The notes under the pieces were generated by a model. That model was not told the origin of the DNA and ran no database searches. It saw only the letters and a list, made by a program, of their open reading frames with translations. Source: Agrobacterium tumefaciens (lineage in GTDB: Bacteria > Pseudomonadota > Alphaproteobacteria > Rhizobiales > Rhizobiaceae). Taken from it: a stretch of DNA of 64,000 nt. The position numbers and the translations under genes were made by a program. Location of the stretch: the NCBI GenBank assembly GCA_017744915.1, contig JAGIAH010000002.1, forward strand, positions 1 through 64,000. Direction: 5' to 3'. This document shows positions 1 to 8,553 of this stretch, one piece after another; position 1 is the first letter of the stretch, and each line of letters starts with the position of its first letter.

Positions 1-1
1 C

Positions 2-919
2 GTCACCATCGCCAGCATGAACTGGCAGAGCGCCGAAGTGCTCGCCAGCCTGGACAAGTTTATCCTGACCGAAGGTTACGGTTGCAACGCGGAGATCATA
101 CAGGGCGATACGGTCCCGACGATCACGTCGATGACCGAGAAGGGGCAGCCTGACATCGCGCCCGAAGGATGGGTCGATCTTCTGCCCGATGTCGTCAACG
201 CCGGCGTCGCAAACGGAAAGCTCGTCGTTGCATCGACCGTCCTGACCGATGGTGCGGTGCAGGGCTGGTGGATGCCGAAATACCTTGCTGACGCTCACCC
301 GGACATCAAGACGATCGATGACGTCCTCAAGCATCCGGAGCTGTTCCCGGACCCGGAAGACAAATCGAAGGGTGCCATTCACAACGGCCCGCAAGGTTGG
401 GGCGGCACGGTCGTGACCGGCCAGCTCTACAAGGCCTATGGCGGCGAGGCGGCAAACTTCACGCTCGTCGATACGGGTTCGGCCGCCGGCCTCGACGGCT
501 CGATCGCCAAGGCATACGAGCGCAAGGAGGGCTGGGTCGGCTATTACTGGGCACCGACGGCGCTTCTCGGCAAGTACGACATGGTCAAGCTCGACTATGG
601 CGTGCCGCACGATGTGGCCGAGTGGAAGCGCTGCAACACCGTCGCGGATTGCCCCGACCCGAAAAAGAATGAATGGCCGAAGGATACGGTCCAGACGCTG
701 GTGACCAAGCCTTTCTCCGAGCGCGCCGGGGAGGATGTCATGGGCTATCTCAACAAGCGCGCCTGGTCGAACGACACCGTCAACAAGCTCATGGCCTGGA
801 TGACCGACAACCAGGCAAGCGGCGACGACGGCGCAAAGCACTTCCTCGAAGAGAACGAGGCCATGTGGAAGGAATGGGTATCGCCTGAGGCAGCCGAGAA
901 GATCAAGGCGGCGCTTTGA
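2..919 (+). CDS. Betaine/proline-type ABC transporter substrate-binding protein (5' partial)
   Basis: Periplasmic receptor of a glycine betaine/proline-family ABC importer (OpuAC/ProX-like). The frame is open from the first bases (VTIASMNWQSAEVLAS), so the signal peptide and first residues lie outside the window. The ATG at 17 is internal, because the paralogue at 38816-39814 aligns upstream of it. Shared family blocks are GDTVPT, the DIKTIDD..KHPELFPDPED segment, and GYYWAPTALLGKYD, which probably forms part of the ligand pocket. It is followed by permease and ATPase genes on the same strand, the usual order for this importer class. The ligand cannot be read from sequence: glycine betaine, proline betaine, choline or DMSP are all possible. 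The family call is firm; the substrate is not. Confidence 0.9.
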   Translation, partial: VTIASMNWQSAEVLASLDKFILTEGYGCNAEIIQGDTVPTITSMTEKGQPDIAPEGWVDLLPDVVNAGVANGKLVVASTVLTDGAVQGWWMPKYLADAHPDIKTIDDVLKHPELFPDPEDKSKGAIHNGPQGWGGTVVTGQLYKAYGGEAANFTLVDTGSAAGLDGSIAKAYERKEGWVGYYWAPTALLGKYDMVKLDYGVPHDVAEWKRCNTVADCPDPKKNEWPKDTVQTLVTKPFSERAGEDVMGYLNKRAWSNDTVNKLMAWMTDNQASGDDGAKHFLEENEAMWKEWVSPEAAEKIKAAL

Positions 920-1007
920 TCTCGTTCAAGACGTTGCCGGTGCCTATCGCGCCGGCAACGAACAGCGCGTCCGAGGATGCGCTCGCCGTTATCGAGGAGG
1001 ATAGATT

Positions 1008-1895
1008 TTGGATTGGCTGTTCAGCTTTCCGCACATGGACGATACGTCATTGCGCGATCTCAAGAAGGCGATCGACGAAGGGTTCCGCGGGTTCACGCGG
1101 GCCTATGGCGACGGACTTGAAGCAATATTCGAGCCGCTACAGCACTTTTTGATCTGGTCCGAGCGCTTCATGACCAAGACGCCGTGGCCGATCATCCTGC
1201 TGCTGATCGCCGCCGTCGCGTGGTTCGCCAGCCGCAACTGGAAGATCGTTGCCGGTACGGTCGTGACGTTGCTGCTCATCGGCTATTTCGACATGTGGGA
1301 CGACACGATGAAGACGGTCTCGATGATCTTCGTCTGCACGGTCCTGTCGATCGTCGTCGGTATTCCCATCGGCATCGCCATGTCGCGGTCGGATCGCGTG
1401 CAGAACGTGGTCAATCCGGTGCTCGACGTCATGCAGACCATGCCGAGCTTCGTCTATCTGATCCCGGTCGTCATGCTGCTCGGCATCGGCAAGGTCCCCG
1501 GCCTCATCGCGGTCGTCATCTACGCCATCCCGCCGATGATCCGCCTCACCAATCTCGGCATCCGCCTCGTCGACAAGGACGTGCTGGAAGCGGCCGACGC
1601 CTTCGGCTCGTCGAGCTGGCAGAAGCTGAAGAACGTGCAGATGCCGTTGGCGCTGCCCACCATCATGGCCGGTATCAACCAGACGATCATGATGGCGCTC
1701 GCCATGGTGGTCATCGCCTCGATGATCGGCGTGCAGGGCCTCGGCCAGCCGGTTCTGAAGGCGATCTCCAACCAGTATTTCACGCTCGGCATCTTCAATG
1801 GCCTCGCCATCGTCGGCATCGCGATCATCTTCGACCGCGTAAGCCAAGCCTTTGGCGCGCGCCTTCAAAAGCACCGGGAGGTGGTCCATGGGTAA
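1008..1895 (+). CDS. Betaine/proline-type ABC transporter permease (ProW-like)
   Basis: Inner-membrane subunit of the importer whose receptor precedes it, 295 aa. The start is a TTG at 1008 with a good Shine-Dalgarno (gaggagg, 994-1000) seven bases upstream; the paralogue at 39895 has the same length and the matching N-terminus (MEWFYQFPQMD against MDWLFSFPHMD). Several hydrophobic helices are visible, for example around WPIILLLIAAVAWFA. The cytoplasmic coupling loop EAADAFGSSSWQKL..VQMPLALPTI matches the EAA motif of binding-protein-dependent permeases. Its last eight bases overlap the ATPase start, indicating translational coupling. The substrate is unknown. Confidence 0.92.
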   Translation: MDWLFSFPHMDDTSLRDLKKAIDEGFRGFTRAYGDGLEAIFEPLQHFLIWSERFMTKTPWPIILLLIAAVAWFASRNWKIVAGTVVTLLLIGYFDMWDDTMKTVSMIFVCTVLSIVVGIPIGIAMSRSDRVQNVVNPVLDVMQTMPSFVYLIPVVMLLGIGKVPGLIAVVIYAIPPMIRLTNLGIRLVDKDVLEAADAFGSSSWQKLKNVQMPLALPTIMAGINQTIMMALAMVVIASMIGVQGLGQPVLKAISNQYFTLGIFNGLAIVGIAIIFDRVSQAFGARLQKHREVVHG

Positions 1896-2967
1896 CAAGA
1901 AAATCGGCGGCTTCGGCATCGAAATCAAAAGGCTCTATAAAATCTTCGGTCCCAATGGTGCGGATTGCGTAAAGCTCATTGAGCAGGGTGTTACGAAGAC
2001 AGAACTGAATGCAAAGCACGGCCACGTCCTTGGTCTGAGAGACATCAATATCTCCATGCCTGCCGGTGGCATTCAGGTGATCATGGGCCTTTCCGGATCG
2101 GGAAAGTCCACGCTCATTCGCCACATCAATCGCCTGATCGATCCGACGTCTGGTGAAGTCGTCATCGGTGACGAGGATGTGGTCCAGATGGATGCCGTGC
2201 AGTTGCGCGAATTCCGTCGGCATCAGACGGCAATGGTGTTCCAGAAGTTTGCGCTTCTTCCGCACCGCACCGTCCTGGAAAACACCCTCTATGGCCTGGA
2301 GATACAAGGGGTGCCGCGGAACCGGCAGGTCGACTGTGCCATGCGGTGGATCGAGCGGGTCGGGCTCAAGGGCTTCGAGAGCAAATTCCCCAATCAACTG
2401 TCCGGCGGCATGCAACAGCGCGTCGGCCTAGCCCGTGCGCTGGCGAACGACGCGCCGATCCTCTTGATGGACGAGGCGTTTTCCGCGCTGGATCCGCTCA
2501 TTCGTGTCGACATGCAGACTGTGCTCCTCGACCTGCAGAAGGAGATCAAGAAGACGATCGTCTTCATCACCCATGATCTGGATGAGGCGCTGAGACTGGG
2601 GGATCGCATCGCGATCTTGCGGGATGGGGAAGTCGTGCAGCAGGGCACAGGGCAGGACATCGTGATGAACCCGGCCGACGATTATATCGCCAGCTTCGTC
2701 CGGGAGGTGAACCGCGCGCGCGTCATCAAAGTCGAGACCGTCGCCACCGCGCCGAAGGGCTCGTCCGGCGAGCTGAAGATTTCGGTGCCGGCCGGCTCGA
2801 CGCTGGAGGAAGCGGCAAGAGCGATGACATTGGCCGGGACAAGCGAGATTGCCGTCGTCGATGCCGACGGTCAGGCCATAGGTGTGCTGACGCTTCCCGA
2901 GGCGGTTCATGCCATGGTCAATGCGCAAGTTGCCTGCGCAACATCCGACGCCAAGAAAGTTGCATAG
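1888..2967 (+). CDS. Betaine/proline-type ABC transporter ATP-binding protein (ProV-like)
   Basis: Nucleotide-binding subunit, 359 aa. I chose the ATG at 1888 (preceded by gggaggtggtcc) rather than an in-frame TTG at 1852, because the paralogue at 40775 also starts at this point with the same eight-base overlap onto the permease gene. Walker A is GLSGSGKST, the signature is LSGGMQQR, and Walker B is ILLMDEAFSALDP, followed by the switch histidine in FITHDLDEALRLGD. The C-terminal part (about residues 285-355) resembles the CBS-type regulatory tail of ProV/OpuAA proteins, which sense ionic strength in osmoregulated members. That role is not shown here. Confidence 0.93.
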   Translation: MGNKKIGGFGIEIKRLYKIFGPNGADCVKLIEQGVTKTELNAKHGHVLGLRDINISMPAGGIQVIMGLSGSGKSTLIRHINRLIDPTSGEVVIGDEDVVQMDAVQLREFRRHQTAMVFQKFALLPHRTVLENTLYGLEIQGVPRNRQVDCAMRWIERVGLKGFESKFPNQLSGGMQQRVGLARALANDAPILLMDEAFSALDPLIRVDMQTVLLDLQKEIKKTIVFITHDLDEALRLGDRIAILRDGEVVQQGTGQDIVMNPADDYIASFVREVNRARVIKVETVATAPKGSSGELKISVPAGSTLEEAARAMTLAGTSEIAVVDADGQAIGVLTLPEAVHAMVNAQVACATSDAKKVA

Positions 2968-2999
2968 GAAAATAGGAAATCCAGGAATGGGAGCCTCAG

Positions 3000-3992
3000 A
3001 TGTTTGACGCCGTCTTGATTGAAAAGTCCGACAGCGGGCAGGAAGCCGGTCTTTCCAAGGTCGAGACCGCGCAACTGCCACAAGGCGACGTGCTGGTAGA
3101 CGTCGCGTGGTCGACCCTTAACTACAAGGATGCCTTAGCGATCACCGGTGCCTCGCCGGTCGTTCGCAGCTTCCCGATGGTGCCGGGGATCGATTTTGCG
3201 GGCGTCGTGGCCGAAAGTTCCCATTCCGACTTTAAGCCGGGTGATCGGGTCGTGCTGAACGGCTGGGGCGTTGGAGAGCGGCATTGGGGTGGGCTGGCGG
3301 CCAGGGCGCGCGTAAGCGGAGACTGGCTCGTGCCTTTGCCGGAAGGGGTCAGTCTGCGGAACGCCATGGCGATAGGGACGGCCGGCTACACGGCGATGTT
3401 GTGCGTCATGGCGCTCGAACCCAACGGTGTGCTGCCGGACAGCGGAGAGGTGGTGGTAACCGGCGCGGCCGGTGGTGTCGGCAGTATTGCAACCATGCTT
3501 CTGGCCTCACGCGGCTATAGCGTTGCTGCCGTTACAGGGCGGATGACCGAAGCGGATTATCTCACCGGCCTCGGTGCCACCGCTATCATTGACCGGGCTG
3601 AGTTCACACAGGTCGGCCGGCCCTTGGCCAAGGAGCGTTGGGCAGGAGCCATTGATGTGGCAGGCGGAGTGGTGCTGGCCAATGTACTGGCTTCGATGCG
3701 CTACCGCGGTGTCGTCGCCGCGTGCGGGTTGGCCGGCGGCATGGAACTACCTACGACTGTCGCGCCGTTCATCCTGCGCGGTGTGACGCTGGTCGGAATC
3801 GACAGCGTGATGTGTCCAAAATCCGAGAGGCTGACTGCCTGGCAACGACTAGCGCAGGAACTCGACACAGCAAAATTGGATGCCATGACGACCGAAGTCC
3901 AGCTCGCCGACGTTGTCGCGGTGGCACCGCGGTTCCTTAAGGGCGAGGTGCGAGGCCGCATTCTAGTGCCGGTCAACCCGCATCTTAAATGA
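3000..3992 (+). CDS. acuI: Acrylyl-CoA reductase-like MDR oxidoreductase (AcuI/YhdH family)
   Basis: Zinc-independent medium-chain reductase, 330 aa, the usual length for YhdH/AcuI, which reduces acryloyl-CoA to propionyl-CoA with NADPH. Diagnostic features are the early [13 protein letters not shown] block, PGIDFAGVV, a nucleotide-binding stretch [12 protein letters not shown] and the following AAVTGR, with no zinc-ligand cysteine pattern. It starts 32 bases after the ATPase gene and probably belongs to the same transcript. In bacteria that use DMSP, AcuI detoxifies the acrylate branch, so the pairing with a betaine-type importer hints at DMSP or a related compound; that is inference. A general quinone-oxidoreductase role is the alternative. 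Confidence 0.8.
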   Translation: MFDAVLIEKSDSGQEAGLSKVETAQLPQGDVLVDVAWSTLNYKDALAITGASPVVRSFPMVPGIDFAGVVAESSHSDFKPGDRVVLNGWGVGERHWGGLAARARVSGDWLVPLPEGVSLRNAMAIGTAGYTAMLCVMALEPNGVLPDSGEVVVTGAAGGVGSIATMLLASRGYSVAAVTGRMTEADYLTGLGATAIIDRAEFTQVGRPLAKERWAGAIDVAGGVVLANVLASMRYRGVVAACGLAGGMELPTTVAPFILRGVTLVGIDSVMCPKSERLTAWQRLAQELDTAKLDAMTTEVQLADVVAVAPRFLKGEVRGRILVPVNPHLK

Positions 3993-4211
3993 GTGTCGGG
4001 AATGGTGACGCCGGCATGAAGTGGAGTGAATCGCCCCGGCGTTGCCGGCGCCCCAAACTCGTAAGCAGGCGCATGATCGCCAGCCTGACTGTGTCGACGA
4101 CAGGCTGACTAGATTCGGAAATCGAAGACACTGTAGCGACGGTTCCAGTGTCTGGCACCGTAATCGCTCGCTCGTTGGCAAGGATCGGTACTTATGCTGC
4201 GGTCCGAAAAA

Positions 4212-4346
4212 GCAAGTTAAGATGGGTGCATGCTCCCGCAACCATCTTTGCTGGCGTCGATTGCAAGTTATGATCGACGCCGGTCCCCGCAACCATCTTT
4301 ACTTGCTCGGGCAGCAAGTGAAGATTAGATCCAGCCCCCGCAACCA
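4212..4346 (+). repeat. Three degenerate initiator-tRNA 3'-end repeats
   Basis: Three units each run from a GCAAGT block to CCCGCAACCA: 4212-4244, 4263-4295 and 4314-4346. The right part of unit 3 (CAGCCCCCGCAACCA) matches the T-stem, acceptor and CCA end expected for an alphaproteobacterial tRNA-fMet, but no complete tRNA is present and the T-loop is expanded. Units 1 and 2 are followed by ATCTTTGCT and ATCTTTACTTGC, which are imperfect inverted copies of the GCAAGTTAAGAT start, so each is also a hairpin-like cassette. Related copies occur at 21643-21675 (beside the recombinase) and 62811-62823. They look like left-over attachment sites. Confidence 0.65.
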
Positions 4347-4498
4347 AATCCTACGCTACACTATCCCACATTATCCCAAAGCCACGATCCAGTACGCTAA
4401 ACAGCTACGATCAAACAGGCTAAATCCCCGACACAAAACACAAATTCTGAAATCGGCAGGTGCAAAGCGGGGGCATCCGGAGGCGCTGATGATGCCGC

Positions 4499-4772
4499 TT
4501 GCTCGCCATCGTGCATGGCCTGATCGCGGCTGTTAAGATCGGCCTCAAAGAGAATGACAAGCTGGCGCTGGCGCGCGTAATGATGCGGCGGAAGTTGGAG
4601 GGGCAGCAAACGTCTTCAAAGCGGCCGAAACCGTTCGAGATCGCTATCTCGCGGCCGCCTGTTCTGCCGGCATGTAACTAAGGCGCTGGAGGTGACGCCT
4701 TGCACAGCTTTGCGGATTGTCGATGAACTCGGTCTGGGTGATTTGACGGGCACGGGGAGATTTCGGACATAG
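4499..4772 (+). pseudogene. Decayed C-terminus of a DUF1612-like helix-turn-helix protein
   Basis: Two adjacent frames together give a recognisable rhizobial plasmid/mobile-element protein tail. The first frame reads KLALARVMMRRKLEGQQTSS and stops near 4680; after a frameshift, the second reads LEVTPCTALRIVDELG and then LGDLTGTGRFRT before TAG at 4770-4772. From memory, DUF1612/HTH proteins end in a similar pattern (T-x-R-AA-L-R-I-V-x-ELGLRE-x-TGRGRFRAWG). The gene lacks its N-terminal domain and is frameshifted, so it should be inactive. It supports the idea that 3993-4936 is a scarred integration junction. The family match is from recall and not tested. Confidence 0.4.
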
Positions 4773-4842
4773 TGGGTGTGGCAATTCATTTCTTTGCGCC
4801 TCTATCGAGGATTTGCAGGACAGTGATCGTGGTTGTGCGTTA

Positions 4843-4870
4843 GATAAGGCGGTGAACCGCCTTATCGCTT
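4843..4870 (+). terminator. Candidate rho-independent terminator
   Basis: A 10-bp perfect stem (GATAAGGCGG / CCGCCTTATC) with a TGAA loop is followed by GCTTTTGTTT on the plus strand. No intact plus-strand gene lies directly upstream, so it may be the remaining terminator of the decayed gene before it. The rest of 3993-4936 holds no gene I can support. Confidence 0.5.
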
Positions 4871-4936
4871 TTGTTTGCGCACGGCTCGGAACCTCTCGAG
4901 GTCAACGGCAAAAAGATGGTGGTCGCTGTCGATTGA

Positions 4937-5755
4937 TCACAATGCGTGAGAGCGGTTTAGTACGTTGGTCAGTCCTTTTAATATCAGAATGATGGCCTGA
5001 TCTACATGGGGCGTTCTTGCCAAGATTCTATTCTCTTCGTGTGATAGGCCGTTGTTTAGGTCGTAACCCTTGAATCCGGCGAACTTCTCGCGTCCAAGCC
5101 AATCTCGTCCGATTTGACTATCAAGTGTTCCAATTGCCTCAGCTATGTCGCGCGCACAACCACCGAATCCGCCCATCACGTAGAGCGGCTGGTGGCCTTG
5201 CAGTGAATACAGAGCCTCCTCCGCAAGCCCTGGCATCTCGCCCTTGAACTTGTCGACACGTCCGCCGAGAATTATTCGCGCGTGCGTATCCGCCATCATG
5301 GTGTGCCGCATGGCAGATAACCCTCTTGCCCACTCCGGTTCCGTCGGCTGTAGTGTTTGCATGTTGTGTCTTTCCCGCAGGTCAAGAGGCTTGCCGTCTA
5401 TGTCAAGCAGCCGCAGTTCTGCTACACCTTGGAGATCGGCGACGAACTGATCGATCTGCTCAGGTTGCTGCACGATGTGGACCGGCCACGCTAGATAATT
5501 TGTCACGGCGCTGGTGGTTCGATCTCTCGAATCCCGTCGGTATCTCGCCGCCAGTTCAAACAACAGATTGCTGAACCCGTTCGTACGCAGATCACCGCCG
5601 TACACAAGCTTCGCGCCCAACGCGAGCATGTGCCTCGCAATTTCGGCCATCGCATCCCGCAAATGCTCCATTTGGAGACCGAGACCTGCCATGTCAGGGC
5701 TATCCGAAGTAGAAACCGCAATCGATTTGCCTTCCAGGACTTCGCGATAGGTCAT
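4937..5755 (-). CDS. SLOG-like (LOG/Rossmannoid nucleotide-binding) protein
   Basis: A 272-aa protein whose likely start is the ATG at 5755, overlapping the stop of the upstream TIR gene as ATGA; an ATG at 5776 is the alternative. The N-terminal half carries an early beta strand (SIAVSTSDSPD) and a YGGDLRTNGF segment. The second half has RIILGGRVDKFKGEMPGLAEEA and YVMGGFGGCARDIAEA, glycine-rich phosphate-binding turns like those of the SLOG superfamily. SLOG domains in Thoeris (ThsA) and related conflict systems bind TIR-made nucleotide signals, but here no SIR2 or other effector domain is fused. A role as sensor or binding partner for the co-transcribed TIR protein is inference. Confidence 0.6.
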   Translation of the reverse strand: MTYREVLEGKSIAVSTSDSPDMAGLGLQMEHLRDAMAEIARHMLALGAKLVYGGDLRTNGFSNLLFELAARYRRDSRDRTTSAVTNYLAWPVHIVQQPEQIDQFVADLQGVAELRLLDIDGKPLDLRERHNMQTLQPTEPEWARGLSAMRHTMMADTHARIILGGRVDKFKGEMPGLAEEALYSLQGHQPLYVMGGFGGCARDIAEAIGTLDSQIGRDWLGREKFAGFKGYDLNNGLSHEENRILARTPHVDQAIILILKGLTNVLNRSHAL

Positions 5756-6942
5756 CGGACCGCTCCTGCTAACCATTCGGTGGCGCTACGCAGTTGTATG
5801 TGCGGCGCTATCGCATAAAACAACCGCTCCTCTTCGACGCCCAGCGGCGGATCCGGATAGACTATGACCGCTGGTTCACCGTTGGTCGCGGGGACGAGTG
5901 AGGCGAGAGAGATTAATTCGGGTGGACGGGGAAGGAACCTCACAGCCGGTCCTGCTTTAGGTCTCATCAATTCCACGCGACATTGCCAAAGGAAATCGCG
6001 GAGAATTTCGTCCAATAGCGCCCGTATCACAACGTCAACGCGTCTGGGCCTCTTCTGATCCAAACGAATGATTGGGACGTTGCCTAAGTAGGGGAAGCCG
6101 CGCTCGTCTTTGTCGGAAAGGCAATTGGCGATCACGAGGGGACGATTGTGGCGTTTGGCTTCGATGGTCTCCCGGCGGCACCACTCTCTGGACGAAAACG
6201 TATCCGTATGGATGACGATGACCGCACTGACCTCAATCTGGGTGAGCAGCACATCCTGAAACTTCAGGCCGGGGGGAATGTCATAGACGTCGAAAAAGCT
6301 GCCCAACCCATCACGATTGCTCAACTTTTTCCGGATGGATGTTGCCACCTGCACCCCTGTGTCACTTTTGTCGTGTTTCGAATGGCTTAGAAAAATGTCG
6401 ACCTTCTTGAGATAATCAAGCAAGGCGCGCGCAGTTTCTTCTGGCCGCCTGAGATGCTCCAAATAATGTCGAAGCATCCGGCAGAACTGGAACGTCAGGT
6501 GACCGACCAGGACAGCGATCTGATCTTCCGTGGAGCCCTTCCAATCAGACCATCGGATAATTTGCTCGTCGAGTTTTAGTGCAGCGATAGTTCCCGGTTC
6601 CATTGAAACTGGAAAAAGCCTGGTTGACAGACCTGTGGCGGAAGTCTGCGCGGCTATCGTCTGGAGGAAATTCATCCAAACTGGATCGCGGACGAAATTG
6701 TCATCCGCCAGGACGATCACGGCGGAGGTCTCGGCCTCATTGAAATCGATCGGCAGCGGATCGGGTGAACCGTCAGCAGCTGCGAACCGGTACACGACGC
6801 TGATGCCGGTGCCTCCGGTTATTCGTTCATAGCTCTCTCGGCGGAAATGCTCGAACAGTGCTTTCGCTACGTGCGGCCCGAGATTAAAGTTCGGATGCCA
6901 AACGACGTAAATCACAATAAAGGGGCGAGCTAGTTCAGTCAT
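5752..6942 (-). CDS. Double TIR-like domain protein
   Basis: A 396-aa protein. The start at 6942 (MTELARPF) is preceded by an aaaaggggaaaacg ribosome-binding region; an upstream in-frame start at 7056 lacks one. Residues about 5-130 form a first TIR/SEFIR-like fold (FIVIYVVWHPNFNLG ... AVIVLADDNFVRDPVWMNF), without the usual glutamate after the tryptophan. Residues about 181-310 form a second TIR domain (VDIFLSHSKHDKSD ... SSREWCRRETIEAKRHNR) with the expected catalytic Glu at about 258. TIR domains of this type can hydrolyse or cyclise NAD+. A short C-terminal extension follows. The SLOG gene downstream is translationally coupled, so the two probably work together. Confidence 0.75.
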   Translation of the reverse strand: MTELARPFIVIYVVWHPNFNLGPHVAKALFEHFRRESYERITGGTGISVVYRFAAADGSPDPLPIDFNEAETSAVIVLADDNFVRDPVWMNFLQTIAAQTSATGLSTRLFPVSMEPGTIAALKLDEQIIRWSDWKGSTEDQIAVLVGHLTFQFCRMLRHYLEHLRRPEETARALLDYLKKVDIFLSHSKHDKSDTGVQVATSIRKKLSNRDGLGSFFDVYDIPPGLKFQDVLLTQIEVSAVIVIHTDTFSSREWCRRETIEAKRHNRPLVIANCLSDKDERGFPYLGNVPIIRLDQKRPRRVDVVIRALLDEILRDFLWQCRVELMRPKAGPAVRFLPRPPELISLASLVPATNGEPAVIVYPDPPLGVEEERLFYAIAPHIQLRSATEWLAGAVR

Positions 6943-7218
6943 CGTTTTCCCCTTTTTGCACTTTGGGCTTGGCGGCGGCCAATCACCGATCTCTGCTTTC
7001 AAATGACGCGAAGCAAACGCAGTCGGTCCGCTACGCGACCTTACCAGAAGGAACACATGATTTGTTAGTTTCTACGGCGGAAGATTTGGCCACCCCTGAT
7101 CGACAAACTTTTGCGAGAGACGCTCCGGGCATTTTTAGGAGACAGTCCCTCTAGTACGAAGCTTTTGGATGAGGGAAACGCCCCGCTTGGGCCTCGCCTC
7201 AATTTAGCGAGGCGATAT

Positions 7219-7797
7219 CTATGAACGCAAGGTTATATCTTTTTCACCCTTTACCCAAGACGGATATACTGCATATTTGTTTTTCTCCTCCCAGATCCAA
7301 AGGCGCTTGACGCCATTTGTATTATTGGCTTGCCCGACGTAAGGGTAGACACCCAGGTATTCCTGACCAACGTAAGTTGATCGGGACGTCTTCGTTATCG
7401 GAAAGATGGCAACCTTTGACCGGTATCCGTCGAAAAAGCCGAGTTCCCATGGCATCCACTTGGAAAGACCTGAGTTTTCGCTGTGAAGATATAACAGCGA
7501 CTTCGACTGGCGAAGGCGGCTTCTGAGAGTCTCTGCAGTATCTTTGCTTACATCATTCGGTTTCATGTGAGGATCATCGAATTTATCAACATAGACAGCC
7601 AAGCCGTGCTTTATCAGCGTGTTTTTTACCCCAAGGATCAGTTCATCGGATTCATGCGATGAATAGCTCAAAAAAACGTCGTAACCACCCGGAGGCGCGA
7701 CTGAAGCCTCTTCCAGGATGGCCTTTGCGGTTTTTTTGATTGAAGATGTCGATACGCGCGCGGCGTCCTTGATTTCATCCTCGGTAAAAGTCGCCAA
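7219..7797 (-). CDS. TIR-domain protein
   Basis: A 192-aa protein that seems to start with TTG at 7797, with GGAG seven bases upstream. An N-terminal helical segment of about 35 residues precedes the TIR domain (YDVFLSYSSHESDE ... LLYLHSENSGLSKWMPWELG), in which Glu118 sits at the catalytic position. Bacterial stand-alone TIR proteins of this type act as NADases or signal-producing enzymes in anti-phage systems. It follows the UDG-like gene with an 84-base gap on the same strand and may be the next gene of that operon. The 276 bases between it and the double-TIR gene (6943-7218) hold only a weak 7-bp inverted repeat (7194-7200/7209-7215) just past its stop. Confidence 0.78.
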   Translation of the reverse strand: MATFTEDEIKDAARVSTSSIKKTAKAILEEASVAPPGGYDVFLSYSSHESDELILGVKNTLIKHGLAVYVDKFDDPHMKPNDVSKDTAETLRSRLRQSKSLLYLHSENSGLSKWMPWELGFFDGYRSKVAIFPITKTSRSTYVGQEYLGVYPYVGQANNTNGVKRLWIWEEKNKYAVYPSWVKGEKDITLRS

Positions 7798-7881
7798 TGG
7801 AAAACTCCGAGCATTATCGTGTCACCTAAACAGCGGCACTATTTCGCTTCAAAAGGGTGGGGCTGGACTTTCAGGTGAACT

Positions 7882-8553
7882 TTAAAACATCGCGAGTTGC
7901 TGGGGTGACTTTGCGCTACTCGGCAAACCATACAAACCTTCAATCCCGGAAATGAAGTCGCTCTGGCCACCATAACTCGGATGACGGACCTGCATCGCAT
8001 CAATACCTAAATCGGAAAGCGCGACCTGTGCATCGCGGCCGACGGCAACGACCACGCGCGGGTCCAGGACGTCGAGAAGCCAACTCAGCAATGGGCGGCA
8101 AGCGTTTCGTTCAGAACGTGTATGGCAGCGATTTGATTGCGGATCACCGTGTTCATGCGGGTGGAGCGGGAACACGTTCCAGAGAAAAACCGGGCGTTGG
8201 ATGCGATTGAGTGTTTGCCAGATAACACTGGCGGTGCGCTCAGCCAAAGCGGGACCTTTGGTCGCTCTGACAAGCGGCAGGTCCCCGTAGAGAACCGAAT
8301 GATCAGTCAGATGTGCTTCATCGGTCAGGGCAAGACCGGTGCGCCGTCCACCCCGATAGCCAAGATCACGGGCAATCCAGATCGAATCGACTTTCCGCTC
8401 GATTGCCGCGTCGAGAACAAGCTTCAAATTCTGACGACGAATGGCAGGAGCGTCGTCATGGTCGAAATCGTCACAGGATTCAGAGTAGGGATTGAAGGCA
8501 TCCGTGAAGGACATGTCAGCCAGTGTCTCTACGAACTGAACGGTATTCATCAT
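7882..8553 (-). CDS. Uracil-DNA glycosylase-superfamily-like protein
   Basis: A 223-aa protein. The ATG at 8553 has AGAGGA seven bases upstream and overlaps the stop of the MazG-like gene. UDG-superfamily-like blocks are IWIARDLGYRGGRRTGLALT (active-site region), FLWNVFPLHPHE (a substrate-pocket strand resembling the NVFP/NAFP type) and VRHPSYGG (a HPS-type loop). These enzymes remove uracil or other damaged or modified bases from DNA, leaving abasic sites. Tight coupling to MazG-like and Nmad2 genes within a TIR locus suggests action on abnormal or modified bases, for example in phage DNA. That link is inference, and family placement rests on motifs only. Confidence 0.65.
   Translation of the reverse strand: MMNTVQFVETLADMSFTDAFNPYSESCDDFDHDDAPAIRRQNLKLVLDAAIERKVDSIWIARDLGYRGGRRTGLALTDEAHLTDHSVLYGDLPLVRATKGPALAERTASVIWQTLNRIQRPVFLWNVFPLHPHEHGDPQSNRCHTRSERNACRPLLSWLLDVLDPRVVVAVGRDAQVALSDLGIDAMQVRHPSYGGQSDFISGIEGLYGLPSSAKSPQQLAMF

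Noticed and set aside
4212..4346. Possible CRISPR array
   Set aside because: There are only three degenerate units with unequal spacing and internal inverted repeats, no cas genes, and the repeats match a tRNA end.
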